From Flavobacteriaceae bacterium UBA2540 (GTDB lineage Bacteria; Bacteroidota; Bacteroidia; Flavobacteriales; Flavobacteriaceae), in assembly GCA_002340765.1 (NCBI GenBank), contig DDMS01000033.1:25992-89991 (forward strand): a stretch of 64,000 nucleotides of DNA, given 5' to 3'. Made by a program: the position numbers and the translations under genes. Below, in pieces: positions 43,326 through 51,835 of the stretch (position 1 is its first letter; each line of letters opens with the position of its first letter). Under the pieces are notes generated by a model, which worked only from the letters and a program-made list of their open reading frames with translations, had not been told where the DNA came from and did not search any database.

Positions 43326-43411
43326 AAACGTTGTTTCAAAATATAAAGATAGGATTTTATTGGGATTTTTTGTGATGGAAATTTTGTGACGATTATTTTT
43401 AGTTCATGGAA

Positions 43412-43489
43412 TTCGCATTAGGGATTGCAGTGGAAATCTTTTTTTTATGCATTTTTCGGCAGCAAAAAAGATTGGAACGAAAAGCCAGT
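43412..43489. ncRNA. Structured intergenic element with paired GATTGxAxxGAAA motifs (possible Flavobacteria RNA motif)
   Basis: In the 207-nt gap before the AstE-like gene, AATCTTTTTT (43435-43444) pairs with AAAAAAGATT (43464-43473). The left arm is preceded by GATTGCAGTGGAAA and the right arm leads into GATTGGAACGAAAA, so the same short motif flanks both sides of the hairpin. This looks like a recurring structured element that I associate with flavobacterial genomes, perhaps the Rfam Flavo-1 motif; I cannot confirm the match by eye. A 40-codon frame through it (43406-43528) is not credible as a gene. Confidence 0.45.
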
Positions 43490-43532
43490 ATAACACCCAA
43501 AAAACAAAATAAATCCTTGGTTTTATGATTCA

Positions 43533-44504
43533 TTATTCAGAAAGTTCTTCGTCTAAAATATCGTTACTCATATGAAACAAAGCATCGCCTTTGTTGACAA
43601 TTGGTGTTTTATTGATGCAAAAAACGTATCCATCAAAAGGTGCAAAAACTTTTTTCTTAAAATTACCAAAAGGATCAAGAATGTGACCTAAAACCTGTTT
43701 TTTAGTTACAAAATTACCATTTTCAATCAAAATTTTAAACATTCCTGAATAGGAAGCTCTTAGCCATTTCGTTTTTTTTACAAATATTGGTTCATTAATG
43801 ATATCAGGAATTCCTTCATTCATTTCAAGATGAATTAGGATATTTTTGACACCTCTAACTCCGTGAGAAATAATCACTGGATCAAAGTTTTTAGATTTTC
43901 CACCTTCAAACAAAAGAATTGATTTGTTCATTTTATTTAGAGTTTCGCGCAAAGATTTTGGAATATAATTTGAATGAATGATAAAAGGAGGATTAAAAAT
44001 ATGCGCTAAATTCATGGTTTCTTTTTCGGCATCATTACAACGAATTTGAGCCACGTTGTCTTTTTCTCCACCACCAGTATGAAAATCAATGACATAATCT
44101 ACAAGAGGCGCTATGTTTTCAATGAATTGATAAGCAAACTGACTTGCCAAAGAACCACTTGGAGAGCCCGGAAAAACTCTATTTAAATCTCTTCCATCAG
44201 GAAATTCTCGAGTTTGAATGAGATATCCAAAAATATTAAAAACAGGAATACAAATGATGATTCCTTTTTTTGGTTTGTTGATTTTTTGAGCGATAATTTC
44301 TCTAATAATTCCAACTCCATTTACTTCATCTCCATGTAAACCTGCTAATAATAAGACTACAGGACCACTTTTTTTTGCGCGTTCGACAATCAATGGAACT
44401 TTAACTGTGGTTCTTGTATGGAGTTTGGCAACTTCTAAATCTACAACTGTACTTGTGCCTTTTAGAATTTCTTTACCTAATAAAATGAATGGTTTACTCG
44501 ACAT
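43533..44504 (-). CDS. Succinylglutamate desuccinylase/aspartoacylase family protein
   Basis: 323 residues. Zinc-binding motifs GLHGDEVNG (HxxE) and DFHTGGGEK with a later Glu (LLFEGGKS) are the AstE/ASPA set. The C-terminal about 90 residues form a second beta domain ([16 protein letters not shown]). Such enzymes cleave N-acyl amino acids. It overlaps rimK by 11 nt in a cluster that also has the retropepsin-like gene, which points to processing of acyl or glutamyl peptide products. Target not known. Confidence 0.88.
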   Translation of the reverse strand: MSSKPFILLGKEILKGTSTVVDLEVAKLHTRTTVKVPLIVERAKKSGPVVLLLAGLHGDEVNGVGIIREIIAQKINKPKKGIIICIPVFNIFGYLIQTREFPDGRDLNRVFPGSPSGSLASQFAYQFIENIAPLVDYVIDFHTGGGEKDNVAQIRCNDAEKETMNLAHIFNPPFIIHSNYIPKSLRETLNKMNKSILLFEGGKSKNFDPVIISHGVRGVKNILIHLEMNEGIPDIINEPIFVKKTKWLRASYSGMFKILIENGNFVTKKQVLGHILDPFGNFKKKVFAPFDGYVFCINKTPIVNKGDALFHMSNDILDEELSE

Positions 44505-45369
44505 GAATTTCTAAAAATCTGATAATCTCTTTAGCAATATTTTTTCCTGTAACTCTCTCAATTCCTTCTAGTCCTGGGGATGAATTTACCTCTAAAACCA
44601 GAGGTCCTTTTAATGATTGAACCATATCAACACCTGCGACACCAAGACCCATAGCTTTTGTGGCCTTTAGCGCTGTTTTTTCTTCATCGTCAGTTAATTC
44701 AATTACAGTTGCATTGCCACCTCTGTGAAGATTAGATCGGAATTCCCCTTCTTTTCCTTGTCTTTTCATAGCGCCAACAACTTTGCCGTCAATAACAAAA
44801 GCTCTGATATCTGCGCCTGCAGCTTCTTTCACAAATTCTTGAGCAATTACCCTTGCTCCAAGCCCATTAAATGCCTCTAAAACTGAGGTTGCTGCATTGG
44901 TTGTCTCAGCTAAAACCACACCTAAACCTTGAGTTCCTTCTAATAATTTTAAAACTAAAGGTGCGCCACCTAATGATTTTACAACATGTTCTACGTCTTT
45001 TGTATAGTTAGTAAAAACCGTTTTTGGGAGACCAACTCCAGCTCTTGCTAAAATTTGTAAGCTGCTCAATTTATCTCGAGAACGCGTTAATGCTTGGGAC
45101 GAAACTGAAGTAAAGACTTTCATCATTTCAAATTGTCTGATTACAGCAGTTCCATAAAAAGTAACTGAAGCTCCAATTCTTGGTATAATTGCATCAACAT
45201 TTTCTAAATATTCTCCTTTGTAAAATATCTTTGGAGCTTTTTTTTCAATTTCGATATTACACTTCAAATGATCAACTACGATCACTTCATGTTTCCTTTT
45301 TTCAGCAGCTTCAACCAATCTTCTGGTAGAGTATAGCTTAGGATTTCGAGAAAGTATCACTATTTTCAT
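44494..45369 (-). CDS. rimK: RimK-type ATP-grasp L-glutamate ligase
   Basis: 291 residues with the RimK layout: the N-terminal domain [18 protein letters not shown], the central ATP-grasp region ([37 protein letters not shown]), and the metal motif [16 protein letters not shown]. coli RimK adds glutamates to ribosomal protein S6 and makes poly-alpha-glutamate. It shares ATGA overlap with the upstream RimB-like gene (45366-45369), so translation is coupled. The true substrate in this clade is open. Confidence 0.9.
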   Translation of the reverse strand: MKIVILSRNPKLYSTRRLVEAAEKRKHEVIVVDHLKCNIEIEKKAPKIFYKGEYLENVDAIIPRIGASVTFYGTAVIRQFEMMKVFTSVSSQALTRSRDKLSSLQILARAGVGLPKTVFTNYTKDVEHVVKSLGGAPLVLKLLEGTQGLGVVLAETTNAATSVLEAFNGLGARVIAQEFVKEAAGADIRAFVIDGKVVGAMKRQGKEGEFRSNLHRGGNATVIELTDDEEKTALKATKAMGLGVAGVDMVQSLKGPLVLEVNSSPGLEGIERVTGKNIAKEIIRFLEIHVE

Positions 45370-45806
45370 TGGTTTTTTTGTTTTTGTTTGTGAGATACAT
45401 TTGTTCTAGAAGTATCAATCAAAAATTGTTTGTTTAAAAATTTTCTACCCAACAGTACCGGAAATTTCATATTTTTACGTTTGCTTAACGTTAAATGTAT
45501 AGGATGCGAAGTGTTAAATATAAAAATTTCAGTTTCAATTAAATACCGTTTTTGAGCAATTCCATTGGAACTCTTTACCAATTTTATGGCATAATTTTTT
45601 GTGATATATTCTTTATTATTATAAAATGGATGTTGAGAATCTAAAAGTGTAAACTTAATGAAATTTTCATCTTTTATAGAAACTTCTTTAATGTCAGAAC
45701 AATGAATAGACGAAGTATATGCTCCAGAATCTATTTTTACATCAATATCAAAGAGTAAAAACTCTTTAAAATCGGCTTTGTCAATTCGGCCAATGGTTAA
45801 TTTCAT
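45366..45806 (-). CDS. RimB-like ATP-dependent zinc protease (retropepsin-like)
   Basis: 146 residues from ATG 45806, chosen because [13 protein letters not shown] starts the domain and the upstream part overlaps the FAD gene. The key motif [13 protein letters not shown] is the family's Asp-Ser-Gly aspartyl site, and [10 protein letters not shown] is the second conserved part. In Pseudomonas, RimB/RimA act on RimK function; the annotation as a zinc protease is by family name. It precedes rimK with a 4-nt overlap. Confidence 0.82.
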   Translation of the reverse strand: MKLTIGRIDKADFKEFLLFDIDVKIDSGAYTSSIHCSDIKEVSIKDENFIKFTLLDSQHPFYNNKEYITKNYAIKLVKSSNGIAQKRYLIETEIFIFNTSHPIHLTLSKRKNMKFPVLLGRKFLNKQFLIDTSRTNVSHKQKQKNQ

Positions 45807-45865
45807 GAATGATTTTGAATTGTGGTAAAAGTAGAAATACTTAATTGATTTATTTAAAAAATGTT

Positions 45866-47422
45866 TTACAATTTTGAAATGGCTGCTTCTGCACAACGCT
45901 CACCATCCATAGCTGCTGAAACAATACCTCCTGCATAACCTCCACCTTCTCCACAAGGAAATAACCCGGTAATTTGAGGATGTTCTAAATCTTGTTTTCT
46001 AGGTATATTTACAGGAGATGAAGTTCTTGATTCTACACCAATAATATTCGCTTCATTCGTATAATATCCGTGCATTTTTTTTCCAAATTCGACAAATCCT
46101 TTTCGCAATCTACTGCCAATTGCAGAGGGTAAAAGTGAATGAAGAGGTGCTGAATTTATTCCAGGTTGATAAGAACAATCATTCAAATCTGTAGAAAGTT
46201 TACCTATCACAAAATCAACCAGTCTTTGAGCTGGTGCAGTTTGAGTTCTTCCTCCAGCAAAAAATGCAGTTTTTTCAAGGTCTTTTTGATATTCTAAACC
46301 TTTCAAAGCTCCAAATCTTTTATATTTAGTAAGGTCTTCGTCTGCGTTAATTTCAACAACAATTCCTGAATTTGCAAATTTATTATTTCGTTTGCTTGGA
46401 GACATTCCGTTCATAACAACTTCACCAATTGCAGTGGCTGCAGGAACAATAAATCCTCCTGGACACATACAAAAAGAATAAACTCCTCTATTATTTATTT
46501 GATTTACCAAAGTATAAGCTGCTGCAGGTAACAATTCATCTCTTTCACTTTTGCAATGATATTGAATTTGGTCAATAATTTCTTGAGGATGTTCAACGCG
46601 AACGCCCATCGCAAACGACTTTGCTTGAATTGCAATTTCTTTTTTATGAAGCAATTCATAAATATCTCTAGCAGAATGTCCTGTTGCTAAAATAACTGTA
46701 TTTACAGTCATTTCAGATCCATTTTGTAGTTGAATGGCTTTTAGTTGGTTATTTTTAGTTATAAAATTGGTCACTTTTGATTCAAAATAAATTTCTCCTC
46801 CAAATTGTAAAATTGTTTCACGAATATTTTCTACAATTTTCGGCAATTTATTGGTGCCAATGTGTGGATGAGCATCCACTAAAATTTGCTCTGTGGCTCC
46901 ATGAAATACCAAATTTTCAAAAATTCTTCGAACATCACCTCGTTTTAAACTTCTTGTATATAATTTTCCGTCAGAATAGGTACCTGCACCACCTTCACCA
47001 AAACAGTAGTTAGAATTCTCATTTACAATATGTTCTTGATTAATAGCACGAATATCTCTACGTCGTTCTTGCACTTTTTTTCCACGTTCTAAAACTACAG
47101 GTTTGAATCCTAATTCTATACAACGTAAAGCAGCAAACATACCTGCAGGTCCAAAACCAATTATGTGAACTTCTTTTGATTTTGATACATCTTTGTAATC
47201 AAAAGCGTAAGCAGTGTTTTCAGAAATGTCTTCATTCAGATAAACAGCAACTTTGTAATTGAAAAAAATTTCTTTTTTTCTAGCGTCAATAGATTTTCTG
47301 ATAACTTTAACGGCGGATATTTCCTTTTTGTCAATCCCTAAAGCAACTGCTGATTTATACAAAAGAATATCTTCTTTTCGCTCTTCAATAAGATTTATAC
47401 GAAGTTGAATTTCTTGAATCAT
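45866..47422 (-). CDS. FAD-dependent oxidoreductase of the NAD(P)/FAD (YhiN/HI0933-like) type
   Basis: 518 residues. Dinucleotide motif IIGFGPAGMFAALRCIELG (about 90), FAD segments TVILATGHSARDIYELL and FPCGEGGGYAGGIVSAAMDG near the end, plus conserved GEGGAGTYSDGKLYTR. The N-terminal 75 residues form a small separate domain. Bacteroidota annotate these as FAD-utilizing dehydrogenases; reaction unknown. It is the first gene of the 47.4-43.5 kb minus-strand run, 59 nt ahead of the RimB-like gene. Confidence 0.88.
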   Translation of the reverse strand: MIQEIQLRINLIEERKEDILLYKSAVALGIDKKEISAVKVIRKSIDARKKEIFFNYKVAVYLNEDISENTAYAFDYKDVSKSKEVHIIGFGPAGMFAALRCIELGFKPVVLERGKKVQERRRDIRAINQEHIVNENSNYCFGEGGAGTYSDGKLYTRSLKRGDVRRIFENLVFHGATEQILVDAHPHIGTNKLPKIVENIRETILQFGGEIYFESKVTNFITKNNQLKAIQLQNGSEMTVNTVILATGHSARDIYELLHKKEIAIQAKSFAMGVRVEHPQEIIDQIQYHCKSERDELLPAAAYTLVNQINNRGVYSFCMCPGGFIVPAATAIGEVVMNGMSPSKRNNKFANSGIVVEINADEDLTKYKRFGALKGLEYQKDLEKTAFFAGGRTQTAPAQRLVDFVIGKLSTDLNDCSYQPGINSAPLHSLLPSAIGSRLRKGFVEFGKKMHGYYTNEANIIGVESRTSSPVNIPRKQDLEHPQITGLFPCGEGGGYAGGIVSAAMDGERCAEAAISKL

Positions 47423-47600
47423 TCAGAAATAGTTTGGAAATAATAGAATTTTAAAATTTCTGAAATCAATAATTTAGTATTAAAAATATATTTAATATTG
47501 CTGATTTTAAATGTAAATATACTTTTAATTTTTTGATTGTTTTTCATTCTGAAAATTCAATTTTATAAAACTGGCAGAATAAATTTTTTTTAAAATAAAA

Positions 47601-47623
47601 AATCTCGAACAACTAGTTTGAGA
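47601..47623 (-). terminator. Terminator next to the tRNA-Met fragment
   Basis: 8-bp stem with one G-T pair (47603-47610 with 47616-47623); on the minus strand a T-rich run follows. It sits directly downstream of the tRNA 3' fragment, as a terminator would sit behind a tRNA. The stretch 47423-47600 shows nothing else. Confidence 0.6.
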
Positions 47624-47630
47624 CTTTCGA

Positions 47631-47674
47631 AACGAGACCGAAATTTGAATTCGTGACCTAAGGGTATGAATCGA
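47631..47674 (-). pseudogene. Partial tRNA-Met: degenerate copy of the 3' half
   Basis: Minus-strand sequence matches tRNA-Met from the anticodon loop to the acceptor end at about 36 of 43 positions with one 1-nt gap. GATTCATA, CCCT, AGGTC, TTCAAAT and the CGGTCTCG end are shared with the gene at 23880-23953. The D arm and 5' acceptor strand are missing. Its orientation is opposite to the intact tRNA. This fits an old attachment-site copy or tRNA relic. Confidence 0.65.
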
Positions 47675-47821
47675 TAATTGATATTTTGTAGGTCAATAAA
47701 CCCATTAAATACTTTGAAATTTTCTACTAATTGAGTCATTTTTCAGACTCGTCCTCACACACTATACTCACGAAAAAAAATAAGTTAAATATATTTGTTT
47801 GATAATTAAATGATTGTTATG

Positions 47822-48741
47822 AATATTTTTAGTTTTGGAGGAGAATTTAATAGTGAATCGGATTGTATTGGGATATTTTAAAGCCGAACACGATAAAATA
47901 GGTTTGAAAAGCAAGTGAGGAAAGACTGACATTTTTTGGATTAAAAGTAGGATAAACTATTAGTGTAAGGGTTGTAAAAGCTCATCACTCTAAAAAAAAA
48001 GAACTATTATGGAAAATTCAAATTTATCTTTTTTGATTTGGTATAAAGTAATGTCTCTTATGAGCGCTACTAAAAAAGTTTTTCCGCAAAAGAAACACAA
48101 AAGTAACTTGGATTAAAGCGATATGAACCCGTTCGGGTAATTATGTTCAAATTGAGAAAAGCAATGGTTAAGAGCAATGAAAAATACACTTTGGAAGGTA
48201 TAATTGAGATGGGTGAAGGCTATTTTCTGTTAAATCTAGTGAAATCGAATAGAAAAAAGGAGTTTGAGGAAGAGGTGCTGTAGGCAAACAAAATGTATCA
48301 GTTATAGAGGAATCCGAACCATTAGAAGACATTAAAACGGGAAAAACTTCTAAGTCGTGCAGGTATTTTAAAGCCAAGGATCTAGAAGATCACACAACAG
48401 AAGGAATTAATGAGACCATCAAAAGTTCAATAGCAGAATCAGGCATTTTTTTTACCAACCAAAGCACTTCATACATCGATATTGTTAGTTTAGTAGAAAT
48501 CCATATTTATGTAAAATCAACAAAACAAACCACGAAAGATACTTTACGCTGGGTTCATATTTTCATCAGTAATGCAAAATAAATTTAATCAAAAATTATC
48601 ATAAAATAAAACATAAAAATTTACAACTCTATCTAAACGAGTTTATTTGTAAACTAAATAGGAGGTGGTTTGGTGAAAAAATCTTTGATAAACTATTAAT
48701 AAAAAGCATTATGGAAGTATGGTTAAAAACTTATATATATA
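47822..48741 (+). pseudogene. Degenerate IS1595-family transposase
   Basis: Translated across several frame changes it reads like an IS1595 (ISXO2-type) transposase. Recognisable parts in order: YFKAEHDKIG and CKGCKSSS (zinc-ribbon region), MENSNLSFLIWYKVMSLMSA with TKK, YTLEGIIEMGEGYF (catalytic region, the usual DEGYF changed), then EESEPLEDIKTGKTSKSCRY, FFTNQSTSYIDI, TLRWVHIFISNAK and LYLNEFICKLNRRWFGEKIFD. It has at least four stops and frameshifts, the last long frame being about 48280-48582. Not functional. No terminal inverted repeats could be identified. Confidence 0.85.
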
Positions 48742-48782
48742 AACTAAATTTATTTTAACAACTTTTCTAAATTTAAATTTAG

Positions 48783-50018
48783 TCAAGCAAACTTAATTGA
48801 TTTTGAAGGGCTAATTTTTGTCACAATAAATGATGGAATAATCAACATCAAAAAACAACAAATTAAGGAACCAACGTTTAACAATATCAGGGTTAGAAAT
48901 GATATGTAAACAGGTATTGTTGCTACATAATAAGTTTCTGGATTTAATGTAATCAATTTAAAAAAATGCTGAATCCCAATGAGCGATAATCCAATCAAAT
49001 TTCCCCAAAATAGCCCCTTTAAAATTAGGGTTGAAGCGTTGTATAAAAATATTTTTTGAATACTATAATTGTTGCTTCCCAAAGCTTTTAAAATTCCAAT
49101 CATCTGAACTCTTTCGAGAATCAAAACCAACAGTGCTGTAATCATATTTATACCTGCAATCAAAATCATAATGGCAATAATAAACCACACATTGTTATCA
49201 AAAAGTTGAATCCATTCAAAAATGTTTGGATACATTTCAACAATCGTTTTACTGTTCAAAGTGGAATCAATTTCGTTGTAAATCTGGTCTCCCTTTATCG
49301 AAATTTCCTGAAGATTTTCCAAAATAACCTCAAATCCACCAATCTCGTTTTCACTCCAATTATTCAAATTTTGAACTTCTTTGATATCGCCAATCATCAT
49401 ATTTTTGTCAAACTGGGAAAAACCTGTATTGTAAATTCCTGAAATAATATATTTTCTGTTAGACGGTAATTTGCTTTCTTCTGATTTTATAAAAGTAGCT
49501 AAAATGGTATCATTTAGTTTGAGTTGCAAACTATTTATAAGCATTTCCGAGAGTAAAATTTGAGTATTTCTTGACTGATTTAAATTTGGTACCTTTCCTT
49601 CTACCAAATATTCTTGAAAAAAAGACCAATCATAATCAGTGGAAACTCCCTTAAAAATAATACCCTCAAAATCAGTTTCTGTTCTTAAAATTCCGGCTTT
49701 ATTGGCAAAAATCTGTATGTTTTTTATGCCTGTTAGATTTTTGAAATTTGGATAAAAATCTTGATTTTTTTTGATGGGAGTTGTAGAAACATCCGAATTA
49801 TTTGAATCAAAATTGACAATTTGAATATGTCCTTTAAAACCTGCCATTTTATCGCGAATTTTAAGTTGCAAACCAACTGCAGTTGACACAGCAATCAACA
49901 TAATTGTAATCCCCAACGCAATTGCTGTCACTGCAATTTTTATTATTGGAGATGAAATACTATTTTTATACTTTTTGCCAGAAATAATGCGTTTTGCAAT
50001 AAATAATTCGAAATTCAA
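48783..50018 (-). CDS. FtsX-like ABC transporter permease (lipoprotein-release type)
   Basis: 412 residues from a TTG at 50018; the family start NFELFIAKRIISGKKYKNS follows it at once. TM1 (IIKIAVTAIALGITIMLIAV), a large periplasmic domain (about 75-270), then three TM helices between 275 and 410 (FIIAIMILIAGINMITALLV and others). This is the LolC/LolE or MacB permease layout. It lacks an adjacent ATPase gene. An ATG at 50078 would add 20 residues but overlaps the divergent namZ start, and a -7-like TACTTTTG at 50043-50050 favours the shorter form. Confidence 0.87.
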   Translation of the reverse strand: MNFELFIAKRIISGKKYKNSISSPIIKIAVTAIALGITIMLIAVSTAVGLQLKIRDKMAGFKGHIQIVNFDSNNSDVSTTPIKKNQDFYPNFKNLTGIKNIQIFANKAGILRTETDFEGIIFKGVSTDYDWSFFQEYLVEGKVPNLNQSRNTQILLSEMLINSLQLKLNDTILATFIKSEESKLPSNRKYIISGIYNTGFSQFDKNMMIGDIKEVQNLNNWSENEIGGFEVILENLQEISIKGDQIYNEIDSTLNSKTIVEMYPNIFEWIQLFDNNVWFIIAIMILIAGINMITALLVLILERVQMIGILKALGSNNYSIQKIFLYNASTLILKGLFWGNLIGLSLIGIQHFFKLITLNPETYYVATIPVYISFLTLILLNVGSLICCFLMLIIPSFIVTKISPSKSIKFA

Positions 50019-50022
50019 ATTG

Positions 50023-51216
50023 ATGATTTTTTTAAAACCTTTCAAAAGTACATATTTATTATTAGTTCTTTTAATCATTTTTACTCTGTCTGTTGCTGCT
50101 CAAAAGAAAAAGAATGAATTAAAAATTGGGGCAGAAAGAACTGAAATATATCTTCCACTGATAAAAGGAAAAAATGTTGCGATTGTTGCCAATCAGACTT
50201 CTGTGATTAAAAATGCTGAGAAAAATCAATTGGTCCATACAGTTGATTCGCTTTTTTCATTAAATATAAACATCAAAAAAATATTTTCTCCAGAACACGG
50301 TTTTAGAGGAATTGCCGATGCAGGCGAACTTATTGATGATGGAATTGATTCAAAAACAGGTTTGCCAATTATTTCATTATACGGAAATAACAAAAAACCA
50401 ACAGCAAGTCAACTTGAAGATGTAGATATAGTTCTATTTGATATTCAAGATGTTGGTGTTAGATTTTATACTTATATTTCTACATTACATCTTGTTTTAG
50501 AAGCTTGTGGCGCACTTGGAATTCCTGTAATCATTCTTGATAGACCAAATCCGAATGCGTATTACATTGATGGTCCAGTATTGGAAATTGAGCATAAAAG
50601 TTTTGTTGGAATGCATAAAGTTCCAGTGGTTTATGGAATGACAATTGGCGAATATGGACAAATGATTAATGGCGAAAAATGGCTTGACAATCAAGTTCAA
50701 TGTAATATCACTATAATTCCTAATAAAAATTATAAACACAAAATGCGATATTCTTTGCCAATAAAACCATCTCCAAATTTACCCAATGATCAGAGTATTA
50801 ACCTCTACCCAAGTTTATGTTTTTTTGAAGGAACCAATGTTTCTGTTGGAAGAGGAACAGAAATGCAATTTCAAATTTATGGTTCTCCGTATTTGAATCA
50901 AACCGAGTTTTATTTCATTCCAAAATCCAATGAGGGCTCAAAAAGTCCATTACATATAGATGCAGTTTGCTATGGTGAAAATTTAAGTAGTATCGATTCA
51001 ATAGATAAATTAAATTTAGATTGGTTGTTAAAAGCCTATAAAGAAAACACCTCTGAAACACCCTTTTTTACTATTTTCTTTACCAAACTAGCAGGAACTG
51101 AAAAATTACAACAACAAATTGAACAAAGTTTTACTGAAAAAGAAATTCGAAGAACTTGGAAAGACGATTTGAGGGATTTCAAAAAAATCAGAGAAAAATA
51201 TTTGATTTATGAGTGA
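50023..51216 (+). CDS. namZ: Exo-beta-N-acetylmuramidase NamZ (DUF1343, GH171)
   Basis: 397 residues from ATG 50023, chosen because a good signal peptide (MIFLKPFKSTYLLLVLLII to AAQ) follows. The DUF1343 core is clear: SPEHGFRGIADAGELIDDG, then LFDIQDVGVRFYTYISTL, then DRPNPNAYYIDGPVLE, then GMTIGEYGQM, and GTNVSVGRGTE. NamZ removes MurNAc from peptidoglycan ends and belongs to muropeptide recycling, placed in the periplasm. Only 4 nt separate its ATG from the start of the divergent permease gene. Confidence 0.9.
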   Translation: MIFLKPFKSTYLLLVLLIIFTLSVAAQKKKNELKIGAERTEIYLPLIKGKNVAIVANQTSVIKNAEKNQLVHTVDSLFSLNINIKKIFSPEHGFRGIADAGELIDDGIDSKTGLPIISLYGNNKKPTASQLEDVDIVLFDIQDVGVRFYTYISTLHLVLEACGALGIPVIILDRPNPNAYYIDGPVLEIEHKSFVGMHKVPVVYGMTIGEYGQMINGEKWLDNQVQCNITIIPNKNYKHKMRYSLPIKPSPNLPNDQSINLYPSLCFFEGTNVSVGRGTEMQFQIYGSPYLNQTEFYFIPKSNEGSKSPLHIDAVCYGENLSSIDSIDKLNLDWLLKAYKENTSETPFFTIFFTKLAGTEKLQQQIEQSFTEKEIRRTWKDDLRDFKKIREKYLIYE

Positions 51217-51248
51217 TCTTTAGGTTTTTCGTAATTCCTAATTCTTAA

Positions 51249-51761
51249 TTATTTCTTATTAAAATCCAAAAGAAGTTGTTTTTTTAAAGCCTCTAAAATA
51301 TTAAAAGTTGCGGGACAAATAAATGAATTAGCAATTGTTAAATCAGTAATTTGAGCGAATTTTCTTCGATTTGTATGAGGATATTCAGCACATGATTTTG
51401 GACGAACACTATAAATTCCACATTCATTTGTGTCCAAATCCAAGAACGAACAAGGAGCAGATTTTAGCACCATAAAATCATCTTCATCTCTTTGTAAATA
51501 TTGATTTGTAAAATCTAATATTTTCATTTTAAAATGTTTAGAAATACGTTCAATGTCTTTTTCAGTAAAAATAGGACTGGTTGTTTTGCAACAATTTCCA
51601 CAAGTCAAACAATCCGTTTTTTCAAATTCTTTATCATGCAATTCCTGCATAATATAATCCAGATTTTTAGGGGTTCGTTTTTTTAAGTGCTGAAAATATT
51701 TCTGATTTTCTTTTTTTGCTTTCGCTGCTAATTTTGGCAATACTTCTAAATACTCTTTCAT
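51249..51761 (-). CDS. YkgJ family cysteine cluster protein
   Basis: 170 residues from ATG 51761 (a GTG at 51776 would add five). The cysteine signature runs CLTCGNCCKTTSPIF, then CSFLDLDTNECGIYSVRP, and CAEYP. The family (formerly UPF0153) binds zinc or an Fe-S cluster; function uncertain. A predicted helical N-terminus (about 1-45) precedes it. Stand-alone, convergent with namZ. Confidence 0.88.
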   Translation of the reverse strand: MKEYLEVLPKLAAKAKKENQKYFQHLKKRTPKNLDYIMQELHDKEFEKTDCLTCGNCCKTTSPIFTEKDIERISKHFKMKILDFTNQYLQRDEDDFMVLKSAPCSFLDLDTNECGIYSVRPKSCAEYPHTNRRKFAQITDLTIANSFICPATFNILEALKKQLLLDFNKK

Positions 51762-51835
51762 GATCGAAAAATACACTTTTTAAGCTAAAATTTGACCAAA
51801 AATCGTACTTTCGTAAATTAATTTTTTTTAGGCAA

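Noticed and set aside
43406..43528. 40-codon frame starting MEFALGIAVE
   Set aside because: It runs through the hairpin element; its sequence is dictated by the paired motifs and lacks protein features.
23880..47674. The two tRNA-Met copies as ends of one 24-kb integrated island
   Set aside because: They are in inverted, not direct, orientation, and the interval carries core genes (lipA, murB, valS) with no integrase.
47590..47739. 49-codon minus-strand frame through the tRNA fragment
   Set aside because: It is explained by translation of the tRNA-Met relic and terminator; no protein family resemblance.
48168..48377. 69-residue minus-strand frame
   Set aside because: It lies antisense to the decayed IS1595 transposase.
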